NCBI RefSeq assembly: GCF_017591425.1
Contig: NW_024465369.1
Span: 28,005,001-28,069,000, forward strand
Length of the DNA stretch: 64,000 bases
Direction: 5' to 3'
Source: Ochotona curzoniae
Lineage: Eukaryota; Chordata; Mammalia; Lagomorpha; Ochotonidae
Of the stretch, positions 37,341-50,763 are shown one piece after another. How positions within the stretch are numbered: the first letter of the stretch is position 1; every line of letters starts with the position of its first letter. Made by a program: the position numbers and the translations under genes. The notes below the pieces were generated by a model. The model saw nothing but the letters and a program-made list of their open reading frames with translations, made no database searches and had not been told where the DNA came from.

Positions 37341-37345
37341 CCTTC

Positions 37346-40300
37346 AAAGTACGTGTAGGTATGGTGACATTTCATGATGCGCGTGATTTTATTTATTAAA
37401 GACACTAGTGAGAATTGGCTGGTTTAATTCACTGTGGTAGTTGGCAATGTGTTCCTGGTTTTCAGAGTTCCATTAAATGTTTTATTTAATTTTCGTCTTA
37501 GTTTTTTTTGAAACATGAGTGTTTTGTTCCACTGGAGCAATTTCCGACGAGAACAAATTGGATTTGAGCTTCTAAATAATATTTTTATAAGTTTCTGATT
37601 GCAAAGAGATATCTGAGTTGCAACAACCAGGTGAATATCAAGACTTACAACTTTTATAGGATTTTCACATTTTTAAAGAAATGTGTTTTAACGAACTGGT
37701 TTGTTAGCCTGAGGTTTTTCTGAAGTATCTGGAGTTAAATAATGAAGTTCTTTTGTTTCTATGCCACACAACATCGTGAGGATAGTTTTAATAAGTTGTG
37801 CTTAATTCCATGTCAAGAAAAGGTTTGGATCTTGAGAGTTTTCATATTTTATGTCTTCTTAGAAAAATAATCACTCATTGTTTAGAGGCTAAAATTTTCA
37901 TTGATTTGTCTTTTACTGTAAATTATTTGGGTGGAGGGGGAATTTTTCAATAGTGGTGTTTGAACTAGTTATATTCAACTTCCTATGGTGTTTCAGCTAA
38001 GTTGGATTATAAAGTGATCCTCATCAGTGTCACTGGCAGGACAAAGTCTTTCTCCTTGCAGTAGACATCACACTTGTAAAATGTGTGATTACATCATACC
38101 AGCCTGCTCTGCACCAAACAAATGTGTACTCACTTTGATTCTTCATGGCGCTTTTTAATTTCCAAAGCATTGCTTGGCCATCTCATCAAAAATGTAAATA
38201 TGCCAATCCAACTGTTACAATGTAGATGGGAAAAAAGCAGTGTTTTTATTTGCCTCAACTGTGCATCTTACTACATTACGGATTGTATGTATACAAGATA
38301 TATGGAAAACATGTAGAAGCAAGTTAGCATTTACTCATAAAGTTATTGCTTTATGATTTTGTTTTTGCATGACATTTAAAAATAAATTTTATGAAGCTTA
38401 CAAAGAATTGTTATACATTTAGTTAACCTTAATTATTTTCTCTGTCCTGGGAAATGGGATTTAATTTTATTAAAATGATTATGATGCGCTTTTATATGAA
38501 AACATTAGGGGTCTTTAGGCAGGATCAAAACAGAAGGACAGTCACTTAGAACAGTGAAGGACAATTATCCCAAATATTGATAAATTCACTTTGTGGTGAC
38601 TATCCAGGGCCAGATGCTCAGACTGTTATCACTTTGTGGAGGCATTATAACATTTTTTTTCTGGACCTTAAAGATTAAGAAAAAGAATTCATGTTTTGTA
38701 TCAGCTTTTAAAAAATGCAATAACTGCCATTTTGTTTTCATCTTTCCTTTGAACTTTGAATGAATTCAGCTCAGGGGAACGTTTTTAAAATAATTTCTTC
38801 TTATGTTGGTTAAACCGTGAGATCCTCTGGTCCAAAATAATGTTTATATCCTTTTGTTTATATATGTACATATATATATGTGTGTGTATATATAATACAC
38901 ATGTATTATATACACATATACTATAATATTCTGTATTTTATGGTGTATATAATATTTGCATGCACATAAATACATATAGGTGGTTCATACAGCTAAATAA
39001 AATATCTCCAACTGGTTGGTCATATTTAATCCAACTATTGTTAATAGCTAAACTTTTACCTTTAATACGGGTAGTGACTGTAATTTTCATCTTTTTAGCC
39101 CTGTGTTGTAGACAGAAGGAAAGGGAAGTACCAAGTTCAACATTCATTTAGGCAGTGCATTACCTTGAAGTTCTCAAATGCATCTCAAATGCATCAGCAA
39201 CCACATTGTGAATGCAAAACTGAAAACTCAGTGCAGGCCAGGAAGGGGAGCCCACCAAGAATCCTGAAGAAAGTGTGATAATCGACAAATGTGAAATAAA
39301 GAGAATTGTTGTACTTCTGTGAGCCACGAGAGAACTATATATGTCTTGCCACTAATTTACAGCTTTGAATATCCTGGATAATTTATGTCCCTATGCAAAT
39401 ACACTCAAAACTAGTCTTTTTTTGCATCAGCTTGAGCCATACTATTCCTATACAAATCTCAGCAGCATGTATATCAGTAATTTCTAATCTGGATATTTAA
39501 AAGTACATGGAAATATGTATTGTGTAAATACAATTCAAATCAAACTTGAAAAGTAAGTGAGTAAATAACCTAAAAAAGAATTATTAGTGCTATGCAGTTA
39601 GAATATTTAAAGAAGCAGTGTTATCATATTTCAAGAAATCTTTAAAGAGTCTTCAAAAATGAACTTCCTGCTTCCTAATTACCAATCTGTCTTTGTCATC
39701 ATTGGAAACTGCAGACCATATTGTAGGATTGGAAAAGATTTTAGGACAAACATGTTGCACTCAGTTTAGCGGCATGGAGCGTAGTCTAGAACTGACAACC
39801 TGTCATTTCAAAATCACATATGTACAATGTATGTTTTATTATCACTGTATTTGTCCTTCCCCTAAAATCTTGGAGACTATGAAAGAGAAAGAACTAAATT
39901 ACTTGTAATGTATAGGAAAAAGTGCTCAAAGTAAATATTGAGTATTCAAAACTACCATGTTTATTTTAACATTGCATTTTAAAGAAACAAACAGTTGCCT
40001 TTTTATTGCCTATTCTAGATTCCTAATATAATTGCAATAATTTATTAAAGTGTGTAAATACAACAAAAGTATAAAGTGTTTTGAAGATCTTGTTAGGCTT
40101 ACAATAATGTTTCTCTCATACTCTATATAACATAAATCAATTTTTCCAATAGCTAAAGTTTATAACTTCAAAGGCTAGTTTTAAAAAAAAACTCATAATT
40201 TCTTGAGAAGTACACATCATTATGCCTTCTGGAGTTAAGAGGGAATCAGCCTGTAATTGTTATGTGTGATTCCAAGCTATATGATGGGGTGCGAAAATTG

Positions 40301-40484
40301 ACAATGGGTTAGTTAAGAGCTAATGTTTAATTCCTAATTCTGGTGCCACTTTCAATGTGTGCTCTGTTGCTACATGCAATGCGGTTTAGACATGACAGTT
40401 AAAAGTCACAAGTATCATCTTCTTCACCTGAAAGGTAGTAATAGTTTCTGAATTGATGAATATTTTATAAATATAAAATGTTGT
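37346..40484. other. Single-copy AT-rich DNA, probable first intron
   Basis: No coding frame and no recognised transposon are seen except a TA/TG-rich imperfect palindromic microsatellite at about 38858-38948. It lies just downstream of the candidate first exon, where intronic enhancers often sit; that role is inference. Confidence 0.4.
38858..38948. repeat. TA/TG microsatellite with inverted-repeat structure
   Basis: Alternating TA and TG blocks followed by their near-complement, including the palindrome aatacacatgtatt; could extrude as a hairpin. Confidence 0.7.
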
Positions 40485-40962
40485 AATACAGTGTATACAA
40501 TAGAATATTATTCAGTCATAAGGATGAAATTTTGTCATTTGTAACAACATGCATAAAAATGGGTTATTATGTTAAGTGACATAAGCCAAGAGCGGAAAGA
40601 AAATATCACAAGATATTATTCATATGGAGTTAAAAATATATCATTGTGGTTACCTGAGACTGGAAAAAAGAAAAGGGGCAAAGAAACAGAAAAGGTTGAA
40701 TTACAGGTATTAGGCTATAGTTAGATAGGAGTGAAGAGTTTGAGGATTCTATTGCCTGGTAAGGTGAAGACAGAGAAAGTTAACCTGAATATTTCTCTAT
40801 AAAAACCCTAAAAGATAAAAATTGGGGGATATGTTCACTATAAATAGATGTTAAATGTTTTGCCCTGCCCTGATTGAACATTATACAATGTATACATTGT
40901 ACCCCACAAGTACATATTCTTTTCACCTGTTAAAATTTATATAAATAAAATATTTAAAAACA
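40485..40962 (+). mobile_element. Old L1 3' UTR (L1M type)
   Basis: caatagaatattattcagtc, acaacatgcataaaaatggg, aagtgacataagccaagagc, attgtggttacctgagactg and aatgtatacattgtacccca follow the order of ancient mammalian L1 3' UTRs, ending in an A-rich tail. Confidence 0.75.
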
Positions 40963-43900
40963 GAATAGTCTGATGCGTGCCTGGCACTTATAAAAACTAA
41001 CATTAATGTTGTTTTAATACATGGGAGTTGATTTTCTGGTGTTGACAAGTTCGATGTAAGCCGTAGCTGTAGAGCATCTTAGTTTTCAACAGCTGAAGAA
41101 GCACTGTGTTTACCAAGATAGAAACCTGCTAAGGTTTTACTGGAGATCAGGAGAGAGAGAGAAGGCAAGCACCAAGGTCACTAGGGTTCAACCTGTGTGA
41201 GAAAGCTTGAAGCATTTCCACCTAGAAACACAATCTTTAAAATATGGTGCAGCAACATCTACTTTTCCGAGCTCTCGTTTTCAAACTTTCCATCCTTGTG
41301 CCTTGGCTTCAGTTTTCTTAAATTTTGATGTTCTAAAGTGAAGGCAGTGGTTGTTCACCTATGCTGCACCTATGCTGCCAGAATATCTATTTCATCTGTA
41401 AATTCTAAGCTTTTCAAGGAGAGAGCCTGGTGTATATTTGGTGCCCAAGAAATGTTTGTTGAACCAATGCCATTTTGGAACATAAAGAGCTCAATTTTAT
41501 CTAATGACATAAACATGCTGATTTCCTTGAGTCATGAAATGATCTTTGTGCCACAGATTTACTGCTATTTTGAAATTCCAATGTATCATAATGATGCTTA
41601 CACATATAGTATCAAATGACTTACTCAAACATCTTTTTAAAAATATATATTCCAACGCTATATTCCAACGTCTTTTAAAAAATGTATAAAATATATCTGT
41701 GATTTTTCTTATGAATTATTTTAATAGTACCATGCCGAGACAGGACTTTCTGGTAAATACACACTGTACTAAGTGGGAGTAAATCAGAGGCATATAATGA
41801 CTTTTTGCTTTTTTGAAATGTGCTTGAAGGGAAAAATTCCCTTAAATAACATTTCTGTAATATTTAAAAGAACATGGCTTTTTGTGACATATCTACTATA
41901 AACAAGTTTTAATTTGTGCCAATAAAACATTCAGAGACTTGAAAATCCAGGTATTTAATCTTATATTACATATTATCACTACTAATTGCTGCTTAATTCA
42001 ATGTCAAATTCAGGTGGAATAACTACTGTATTCTGCCTTAGATTAAAAAATCTATATCTTGCCTTAGGTGGTGATTCATTTTAAAGATTGTCAAAGTACT
42101 TTTTTTTTTACTTCTAATTTTTAATCTTTTTAAATTTTTACACAATATCTCAAGTAGGATCCCAGTATTTGAGTGGTTATAGTTGTACAACTTGGTAATG
42201 TTTTGGTCTGGCCACTGTTTAAGAGTATTTTATAATTGCAATGTTTGGTTTTTAAGTTCCTTTTCCTTCACACATTTCTGCTTTCTCTGCAGGAAAAGGA
42301 TATTATTGCTTTTAAATACCCTTTGATAAACTTTTACTAGTCCTATTTTATTGCTTCATCAGAAGCTTTCTAGAAGATTGAAGGAAACTCTTTCAGTGCT
42401 AGGGACAGGGGGTAGAGAGAATTATATTCCAATGCTACCATAGTTTTACCAAATTCATTGACGCTGGCATAATCTTTTTCCTTAATAAAGTTAACTTTTC
42501 CCAAATTAGGCTAAGTGCTATTTTCAAGTTTTAACAACAAGTATGTAATAAACTTTTCTTTGATTTTCCTTGGTATTCATGTTGTTAGAGTGCAGAAAAT
42601 AAGCTTACAACTAGCAATTGATCAATTATTGGCATTTTAGAAAGACTTTTTCTAGTCTTGACTGTTTTTTCTGCTCTTATAAACTAAAAGCACGAATCTT
42701 AGTTACATTTACAGTTAGACTTTTGGCTCCCAGGCCAGGATGTGTCCCATTACTTCATATGCTATGAAATGATGATTGATATTTAGAGCCACCAGGCTTC
42801 AAAAATACTTTTTTTATGTGAATACTAATCCCAATGATGCAGAAGTATATGGCAACGTGGAGAACTTCTTGGGACCCATAAGTCAGAGTATAGGGAAGCT
42901 CTTTACTATTATCAATCCATCCTTCAGTCAACAGAACGTAAGTCAGTTTGGTCATTGTTGTTTCACATAGTAAGGGAAGAGGAAATAAGCAGAGGCACCA
43001 GTCTGTGTACAAAATTCACGTGGTTTTTTTTTTTTCTGATTTACTCTAAGTTAATGGGGGGTTCACTATACATTTGAGATTTTCACTAGGTCAGACCACA
43101 CCTTGTACTCTAAGAATTGGAAACTAAGAATCACAGATGCCATCCTCTTCCATAAAAATTAGGTCACTTGTTAATAGCTGATCCAAGATTAGACTCTAAT
43201 ATGACAGGTTACTGAACAGGTTCTGAGAAGCATATTCTGTCTATAATGAATGTTAGACTCAGATGTGATAAAATGTTAACTAGCAACTGCTGATAAATAC
43301 ATGGGCCAGGTGCTGTGAAATCGGAAATGTCATTTAACTCTAGAGTGGTGCACAGAATATTTCTCAGAGAAAGACTCTGTCAACCCTAAAAACCCAAACT
43401 AGTGATATAGATTCTGAAGTTTCAATTTCTTTGTTAAAACTACATTGTAGGTTTGGGGAGAAAATTGCAGGGAATGATTATAAAGTATTGCAACAAAGTG
43501 AGTGCTCAATAATTACTCATAGAAGTTATTGTAAAACAACATGATGTGATTCAACCACTTTTTAAGAAAGACAAACACAGTTTGGAAAAGTGTTTGCTAC
43601 TTAGATCCTTCCTGTCTAGAATCAAAATCAATTCAGAACATCCCTGAAGATGTAGTAGACTCATATGGAGCTGTAAGGTCATGACCCTGACAGGAAAGGG
43701 AACAGAGGCAGCAGATTCTGACTTCACTGGTACTCTGAAGGGTTGTGCGTACACTAAATTGTTTCTCTCAGTTCTGGATAATTCACCAAGTCACAAAAGA
43801 CAATATAATCTCTAGAGCAGAGGTCCCTGTCTTAGGAGTCTATGAATAGATGGCATGTATTTGCTCTTAGTTGTCCCTCCCCCAAGGAAAAACATTTATT

Positions 43901-44635
43901 TGTTATTCATTTTACCAAATTCTAAAACTGCAAATTGTCAATCTGTACAATTGCTAAGATCAACTGCATATGAAGCAAATGAAACCTTCCACTCAAAATC
44001 ACAGGCAACCATAGCAAAGGAAATTTATACATAATTGGGGAACTCCACAATCATTTTTTCTCCAACAAAAATATTTATTAGGCCAGAGTGCTCCCAGGGT
44101 TCTTGGCTTAAACAGACACCTGGACAAGAGAGGTACATTTCAGCCAATTTACACTACTCACACTGGCAATCTACCAGCAGCATTTTTCACATTGGTCATG
44201 GCCATGGAAACACCTTGCAGGATTTTACCTTGTAAGATCATTGCCAAATCCCTCTTCTCTTGGCAGGAGATGCACTAATTTCTTGCCAAATGGGTTTAAG
44301 CAGAAATGACCCCAGTATTTTGGAAGAACATATCTTTTTGTTTTTCAGAGAAATACATATGCATTTCAGAATGTATTTTGAGAAATAAATCTTCAAGAAG
44401 TACTTCCTTTCCCCTCATTTTCCTTTCCTCTTTTTTCCTTTTTATTATTTTCCATGAATTGCTTAAGTGACCTAAGTGTGATGGTTTATCTCATAATAAA
44501 TGATTACATTAAATACCAAATTTGTAGTAGCATTCCTCCCAAATGCTTCCGGTAAAAATAGTATGCAATACAGTTACCATCTGTGATTCATTGGAGAAAA
44601 TTTCACTGGGAGAGAGCCTAGTACACTCCTACTGA
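40963..44635. other. Single-copy AT-rich DNA, probable CSRNP3 first intron
   Basis: No coding exon, no lagomorph SINE or young L1 recognised. Confidence 0.4.
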
Positions 44636-44639
44636 ATTC

Positions 44640-44800
44640 TAATACTGGTTTTCTAAGACACTTGTAAAAAGTAGCTTACCTGCCTCCAATTTGGGTTATT
44701 TGACTTGAAAATTACAGTAACAATTCCAAGATTGTTGTACAGATTCAATAAGATAAAGATTGTAAAGTAAGTGGCACATGACAGATTTCAAGAAACTGAA
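44640..44800 (+). mobile_element. MIR SINE fragment
   Basis: gcttacctgcctccaatttg, gattgttgtacagattcaat and gtaaagtaagtggcac follow the MIR core order. Confidence 0.5.
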
Positions 44801-46854
44801 GTCTTCTTTTGTCCCTATCACTTTACATCAGAGTTTAGCATTGTGCATTTCCTGGTCTACAGGTATTATATACTAGTAAAAAACACAATAACATAACTAT
44901 ATATTATAAGTGACATTTAAACACTGAAAAGAAACAATAGAATATATAATGCAAGCACAGGTGCATATAATTTCTTGGCTGGCTGCCTTTGAATAATTAT
45001 CCTTAGGGAGAGGAGCTGAGATAGAGATCATTATGGCTGAAGTAGCCAACCAGGGTAGTAAAAAAAGGGAAAACTACTTAATGGCAGTTGGAATCTTTAT
45101 CCGCTGTGGTTGGTGTCAGAGAAATGTGAGGCCACACAGTACTCAGGATTGGCCAAGTAGTCATATCTTACCCCTAGCTCTGCACACTAATATGCAAAAG
45201 TATGAAAGTTAAAAGGAAAGAGGGGAGAGATTTAAAAGTGTACACAAAAAAACTTGTAGAATGGAGTCAAAGGCCTTGTAAAAAGTTGAGATTTGTTCAG
45301 CTATTATAAAGCCTGTCAAGGAAGTCATTTTCTTTAGAAAGGCAACTGCTTAAAATAGTGATTATGCTATGTAACAAAAGCTTTAGACTATCCTCATTGT
45401 TTGAGTAACATAATAGTGCAAGGATAAAACACCACAGATAATTCAGTCATGTTTTAATAAAATTGGAGGTGACACGGATTTAATACAGATTAACTTAGTT
45501 TAAAATTTATCCAGATATTGAGGAGCATTTAGGTAACTGAAGATAGTACTCAAAAGAATCAAAACTACATAGCATATTAATTTTTAACTGAGTTCTTCTT
45601 TCTTAGGTATTAGAATAAAACCTGCATCCCATCAGTTGGACCACTGCCCTCTATCTGGCCCATTACAAAATTTGGTTGATGATTACATCCATGCACTTTT
45701 TTTCACAGATGAGTCACTCACTAGCATTTTCATCAAACTGTTTAAAATGATTTGGCTTCATCATTTAAACTTGATGAAGCAATAAAAAGTATCAGTTTAC
45801 ATTCTGAGGAAATGGAAGAAGAAACAACTTCTGTACAACTCATTCTAGATTCTGGTGCTTCTTGCTCCTGAAATGATCAACCTTGCCCTATCAGGTTTAT
45901 TGGAATAGAATATTATCATAAGTTTCAGCATTTTGTGCTGTCTGGAAGAGTTTATTGGGAGACAAAGCAAATTATTTTATTCTTTGACAAATGATGAAAA
46001 AAAACCCATCATATGCCACATTCTTACACAAGTTTTTCAACAAACCACTTTGTCTATGCTCCATCAAAAGGGTGGTGGAAAAATCCTTGATAATGACCTT
46101 TGTAGACAAGGGTCACCTTTGCTTTGCTTAATCACAAAATTAGGAAAATCAAACAGACAAGAAACAACAAGCTCAGCATCCTAGTACAAGTGAACCCAGG
46201 GACCCTCTGTATTTCTAACAGAATGACCTTAAGGGCTCCTGCACAAAGGAAAGTGGAGGCAGGGGAAAGACCTAGCCACCCTGAAAACAGAACTTCTCAT
46301 CTCTTTCATGCAGTAAACCAGGGGAAAGAGAATTCTCACTGAAGTATCTCATTACCATGCAACAGATTCTTGCTACTTCCTTTTAAATTCACATCTTCCC
46401 ACATCAGTGAGATATGTAACCCATTAACTATAACCCACACCTTCACTTTTTCTAATTATTCTCCTTAATGATACTACTGCATTATTTCCTGGATTTCCTC
46501 TTTTTGATAAAGAGCAAAGCTGCCAAATCATGTAAGTGATTTTAATGGGAAGGTGGCTTTTCTTCCATAAATGTTTTTGTTGCTTGCAGTGTTTTACATT
46601 GTCACCAAAAAACATTAATTAAGATTGTCAGATAATATGTAAGATGCTTAGGTAAGTTGGAATTTCAGATCAACAAAAATAATTTTAGCTTAAATATGCC
46701 CAAGTATCATCTTTTTAAAATTTGAAATTCTAATTTGATTCAGTGTTTTTTATTTTTAGTTGTTAAATCTTTGCAATCACAACGTGGTTTTGAAATTAAG
46801 GTAGGCTGCTCCTCTGAATTCTCAGATTGACAATGTTAAGGCATACTTGTCTTT
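44801..46854. other. No recognised gene; one perfect hairpin
   Basis: AT-rich. A 9-base inverted repeat gcttcatca / tgatgaagc at 45755-45763 and 45772-45780 encloses an 8-base loop. Short frames at 45.8-46.3 kb look protein-like in places but have stops in every frame and no recognised family. Confidence 0.35.
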
Positions 46855-46858
46855 TTTT

Positions 46859-47182
46859 CCCAAAGTTTATTTCTTTTCATTGGAAAAGCAGATTTATAAA
46901 AGGAAGGAGAAACAGAGAAAGATCTTCCATCCACTGGTTCATTCCGCAGATGGCCACAATGGCTGAAGCTCAGCCATGTCAAAGCTAGGAGTCAGGAGTT
47001 TCTTCCAGGTCTGCCCCACAGAGTCAGGATCTCAAGGCTTTGGACCATCCTCCATTGCTTTCCTAGGCCACCAGCAGGAAGATGGAAGGGCAGTGGAGCA
47101 GCTGAGGCAATAATTGGCATCCATATAAAATGCCAGCAGTTGGAGGTGAAGGATTAGCCAGCTGAGCCAATATGCTAGCCCA
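46859..47182 (-). mobile_element. C-repeat SINE
   Basis: ttcattggaaaagcagattt, gaaagatcttccatccactg, gtcaggagtttcttccaggt, gctttcctaggccaccagc; ends ctgagccaatatgctagc. cccaaagtt occurs at both ends, possibly a target duplication. Confidence 0.8.
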
Positions 47183-47184
47183 AA

Positions 47185-48180
47185 GTTATATTTTCTGTTG
47201 CCATTGCCTTGTGATAGATCACAAAACATTAGAAATTAGGGACAAAATATAAGAAAACCTGACTTAAGACTTGATGAGAATGAAATGGAATAATTAGAGT
47301 CCATTGAGTTATCTGTGAAAACTGTAAAAAAAAATTAGGCCATCAAAAGACAAGGAATAAAAAATACTAACACATAAACAGCATCTAGCTTCAGTAATTT
47401 ATCCAAAGCATTAACGGGCATGCTTTTATACATCCTCATTGGGTATCTTTAGCTGAACACTTGCTCATGGTCTCTTTATGCTTTCTTCCTCCTGTTGCTT
47501 CTCCCTTTGAGTTCACTGTTCTTTCTTTCCTTCCCATTAGACCAGTATTTAAATGAAAACATGGGCCCAGCAGTGAATTGACAAAGTATATTGATAAGTA
47601 CAAAATAAGACAAATCAGCGTTGGACAAGCAGAGTGTATTGGGTTTCAGAGGCAGTGAAATGTATTAAAGCCTGTGAGTGATTGGAGGGCTCCCTGATCA
47701 TAATGCTTCCCTTTCTGCCTACTGCCCATCAAGTTGGAACAGCGCAGCAGTTAGAACATTAGGTTTTAAACAGGACATATATAGAAATATAGGAGCTTAG
47801 ATCTTGTAGTCATAGAACTCCAGAGGGAAAAAAAGGAATGGCCATGGCCATGAGCCATGAAGCTCTCCTAACCCTTGAGATAGCTGAGTTTTGTGATCTT
47901 TAGCTATACATTCAATTACATGACATAATTCAGTACTTTTTCAGCAGAAGTATTTTATTTAAGCTAGTTCAGAATTGGCTTTTTTGTTCATTGTGAGCAA
48001 AATTACTTTATCCAATTTTAACTCTTAGCTTGATTTTCCTTCAATCAAATAAGCCAGATACAATTTAAAGTAGGGGAGACAGACTGGTAAATGAGATGAA
48101 CATGATTTGTGCCTGCGTGGAAATTTCAGTTTGAGAACATAGACATGAGAAAGTGAAGTACAGCTGTGGAAGGATTCCAT
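47185..48180. other. No recognised feature
   Basis: AT-rich intron-like sequence. Confidence 0.35.
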
Positions 48181-48209
48181 TTATTTATTGGCAAATACTT
48201 ATTGAAAAT

Positions 48210-48213
48210 GTAT

Positions 48214-48244
<31 letters not shown>

Positions 48245-48257
48245 TTGTGTGTGTGTA
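48210..48257. repeat. (TG)n microsatellite
   Basis: TG dinucleotide run interrupted by two TTTG variants. Confidence 0.9.
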
Positions 48258-48421
48258 TCACTATTCTAGGCCCTTGGATTATCAGTAAAGAAAACAAAGA
48301 TACCTACTTTTATGCCAGTTAACAGTGGATGATGATAGTGAGCACAAACAGAAATAAATGTTAATATACTATGAATTTAGATGGTGGTAAATACTGTGGG
48401 GAAAAAAAGTATTAAGTAGAC

Positions 48422-48443
48422 GAAATAAATAAATAAATAAATG
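48422..48443. repeat. (AAAT)n microsatellite
   Basis: Short aaataaataaataaat run. Confidence 0.85.
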
Positions 48444-48760
48444 GTCTGTGAAATGACCTAGAGGCCGGAGAAATGACAACTTGGAGAAACTGGAAGATTC
48501 TTATGGTTAAAAAATAAAGCACAAGTCCAGTGGCTCAAAATGAGGATCAAGAGGTTAGCCAGCTGCATTGTTAAGGGCTTTATAATTCATTCTGAGGATT
48601 TTAAACTTTATCCTAAACCAATCTAAATCCACTTAAGAGTATAAACTATTGACTGATGTGACGAGTTTCACATTTTAAATTTATCATTTTGTCTGTAACC
48701 TGGAAAACATGTTGAAAGCCAACTGCAGGAATGACCGAATAATTAGTCCATGTGAGAAAC

Positions 48761-49285
48761 AGTGGTGCCCTTGACCAGCTTGTTTTCCTGATAGTGGTAG
48801 AAGTGATAAAATGTTTCTTGTCCAGGTGTAGAGTTTTAGTTTTTCTTGTTTAGGATATATTAATGGGAATTCAACTTTATCTTTTATTCTGTGGGATTTG
48901 AAGTTATATAAAGCCAATTTGAAATGTTTACCACTGTTCCATTGCCTTCGTGATTACCAAGTTTAATCATGCCTCATCTTTGGGAACCAAAGTATTTGTG
49001 GGTGCTGAAGACACACAGCAGCAATAATTTACTTTTGCACAGGCATTCATTCTACCCCCCCCCCCATTTGTTTCTGTCTACCTGGCCGCAGAGTATCATT
49101 CTCAGATTGTAAGAGAAGAAACATAGAGGACTAATTAAGAATGCAGCATTTTATTGCAGAATCTTCTGCCTTGTGTTTTGTAAAAGAAAATTGCTTTTTA
49201 GTCTGGAATAAGGACTACATACTGGAAAGCAATAAGACATTTGGTCACCATATTGTGTTATGACATTTTGTAATGCTCACACAGT
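48761..49285. other. No recognised feature; short C tract
   Basis: AT-rich DNA with an 11-base C run near 49055-49065. Confidence 0.4.
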
Positions 49286-49289
49286 ATTT

Positions 49290-49530
49290 TTCAAAGATTT
49301 ATTTGAAAGGCAAAGTGACATAGAGAAAGAAGAGAGATCTTCCATCTGCTGGTCACTCTGCTGTGGTTGGATCGGGAAAGACAGGAGTCAGAAATTCTAT
49401 CCAAGTCTATCTTGTGGATGGCCAACATATAAGTACCCCTCATCTACTGCTTGCCAGGAAAATTAGCAGGAAGATGGTTCACAAGTGGAGTAGCTGGGCT
49501 CAGGGTGACATCCTGATTTGGGATGGGATC
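49290..49530 (-). mobile_element. Diverged C-repeat SINE
   Basis: tcaaagatttatttgaaagg, gagagatcttccatctgctg, aggagtcagaaattctatcc, gaagatggttcacaagtgga. Middle portion eroded. Confidence 0.65.
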
Positions 49531-50755
49531 TTCTTCTAGTAATGGCTTAACTTGTTATAGTCTCAAAACCAGACCATTATTACATTTTATTGCTGCAAAA
49601 GCAATTTAACAGGCAACCATTTTGATAGGTGTGTAGTAAGATTATGTTACTTCCCCTCCATTAGTTATTTGTTTTATTTATAGTTTACATACTAATCGCA
49701 AAATAAACAATCAGTATCTTACTTTGAAATGATCTAACTTGGGCCATTTCAAATCTAAAATTACATTCAAATTTCAACAGCATTCCCTGATGTTTTGCCA
49801 GTTGGTTACAAATCTAATAACAAGAATTGGGACTTTTGAATTTTTTATTTGTCATGCTATCTCTTTCAATTCTTGAAGATGTGAAGACATGTCATCTTCT
49901 GTGATAATGGGATATGGATTCCTGTAGCTTAATTGGGTGTCCTCTATCCTTGAGAAATCTGCTTTCTATTAGGATTCTGGAGATTGTGTTGTGCGGACGT
50001 GGAGTTTAGGAGGGTAATAGTTTTTGACTGTTCTCATTGTAATACCTTGTTATAAACATGTACTTTTAAAACATGGGCTTCTATCTTGTATTACTTTTTG
50101 CCTTGGAGTCTCTCCCTCATGAATTACTTTGCAACTTGTTTGAAGTGAATCATTTTAAAATTTATATCCTGTCCTACTTTTATTTCAAGTCTTTACTTAA
50201 AATATCTTCTTTTTCTCTTTACCCTGCTCAGATATGCATGAACATTTTATGCATTTCACACTCCTTGAGATGGAAAAAAATAATATGCTAATCTGAGTAG
50301 TGGTAAAATCAGATACAGAAAAGAGACTTTGTCCTCCAAAGGGTGGACAATGGTATATCAGTTATCACCATTGTTAATGTGGCAATCATGTAGATTTACA
50401 ATACCGGGAAAGGGAACATTCATTTGGGACTCTTCTCAACTTCGAAGAGGTCAGCGTTGCAGATATTTTCTGCTTGAGTTCAAGCATCATGTTCTAACTC
50501 CCTTTGGTATCCCCTACTCTAGCAGTTAGCATCAATATAGGCTCATGCTAAGGTGAGTGAGTAAGTTGAAATTAAGAGTCAATAGGAAACATTAAATACT
50601 GTACTTATTATACCAGAAATCACACTAGGGATGGCCAAAGAAGAGGTATTGACTAGAAATTGAGTCCTGGGTTATGTGTTTCTATAAACTTGGTGTGTGA
50701 TTATCTGCAGAGTCTAGTAAAATCCAAAAAGGAAATTGCTATAACACAGGCTGCA
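49531..50755. other. No recognised feature
   Basis: AT-rich intron-like sequence. Confidence 0.35.
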
Positions 50756-50763
50756 TGTTAGAC

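Larger units (their letters stand above)
36860..37345 (+). promoter_or_regulatory. Candidate CSRNP3 promoter and untranslated first exon
   Basis: This is the main single-copy stretch rich in G, C and CpG: about twenty CpG dinucleotides in under 500 bases, against near absence in its flanks. It contains a GC-box-like GGGGGCGGG at 37175-37183 inside a long G tract, an octamer-like ATGCAAAC near 37128, and no TATA box. Toward its 3' side there are splice donors in plus orientation, best GTAAGT at 37335, with an alternative GT at 37331. It lies about 15 kb upstream of the CSRNP3 start-codon exon on the same strand, and no coding frame is convincing, so an untranslated first exon ending at 37334 or 37330 is likely. 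Transcription start and true exon borders cannot be read from sequence alone. Confidence 0.55.
48185..48760 (+). mobile_element. Ancient mammalian interspersed repeat, family not assigned
   Basis: Starts with the phrase ttattggcaaatacttattg, continues after a TG run with cactattctaggccctt, then atttagatggtggtaaatac, gttaagggctttataattca and ttttaaactttatcctaaac, an order I know from a widespread ancient repeat. I cannot name the family with certainty. Confidence 0.45.

Noticed and set aside
45933..46342. Protein-like frames at 45.9-46.3 kb as a processed pseudogene
   Set aside because: Frames switch often, no poly-A or target duplication, and no recognised parent.
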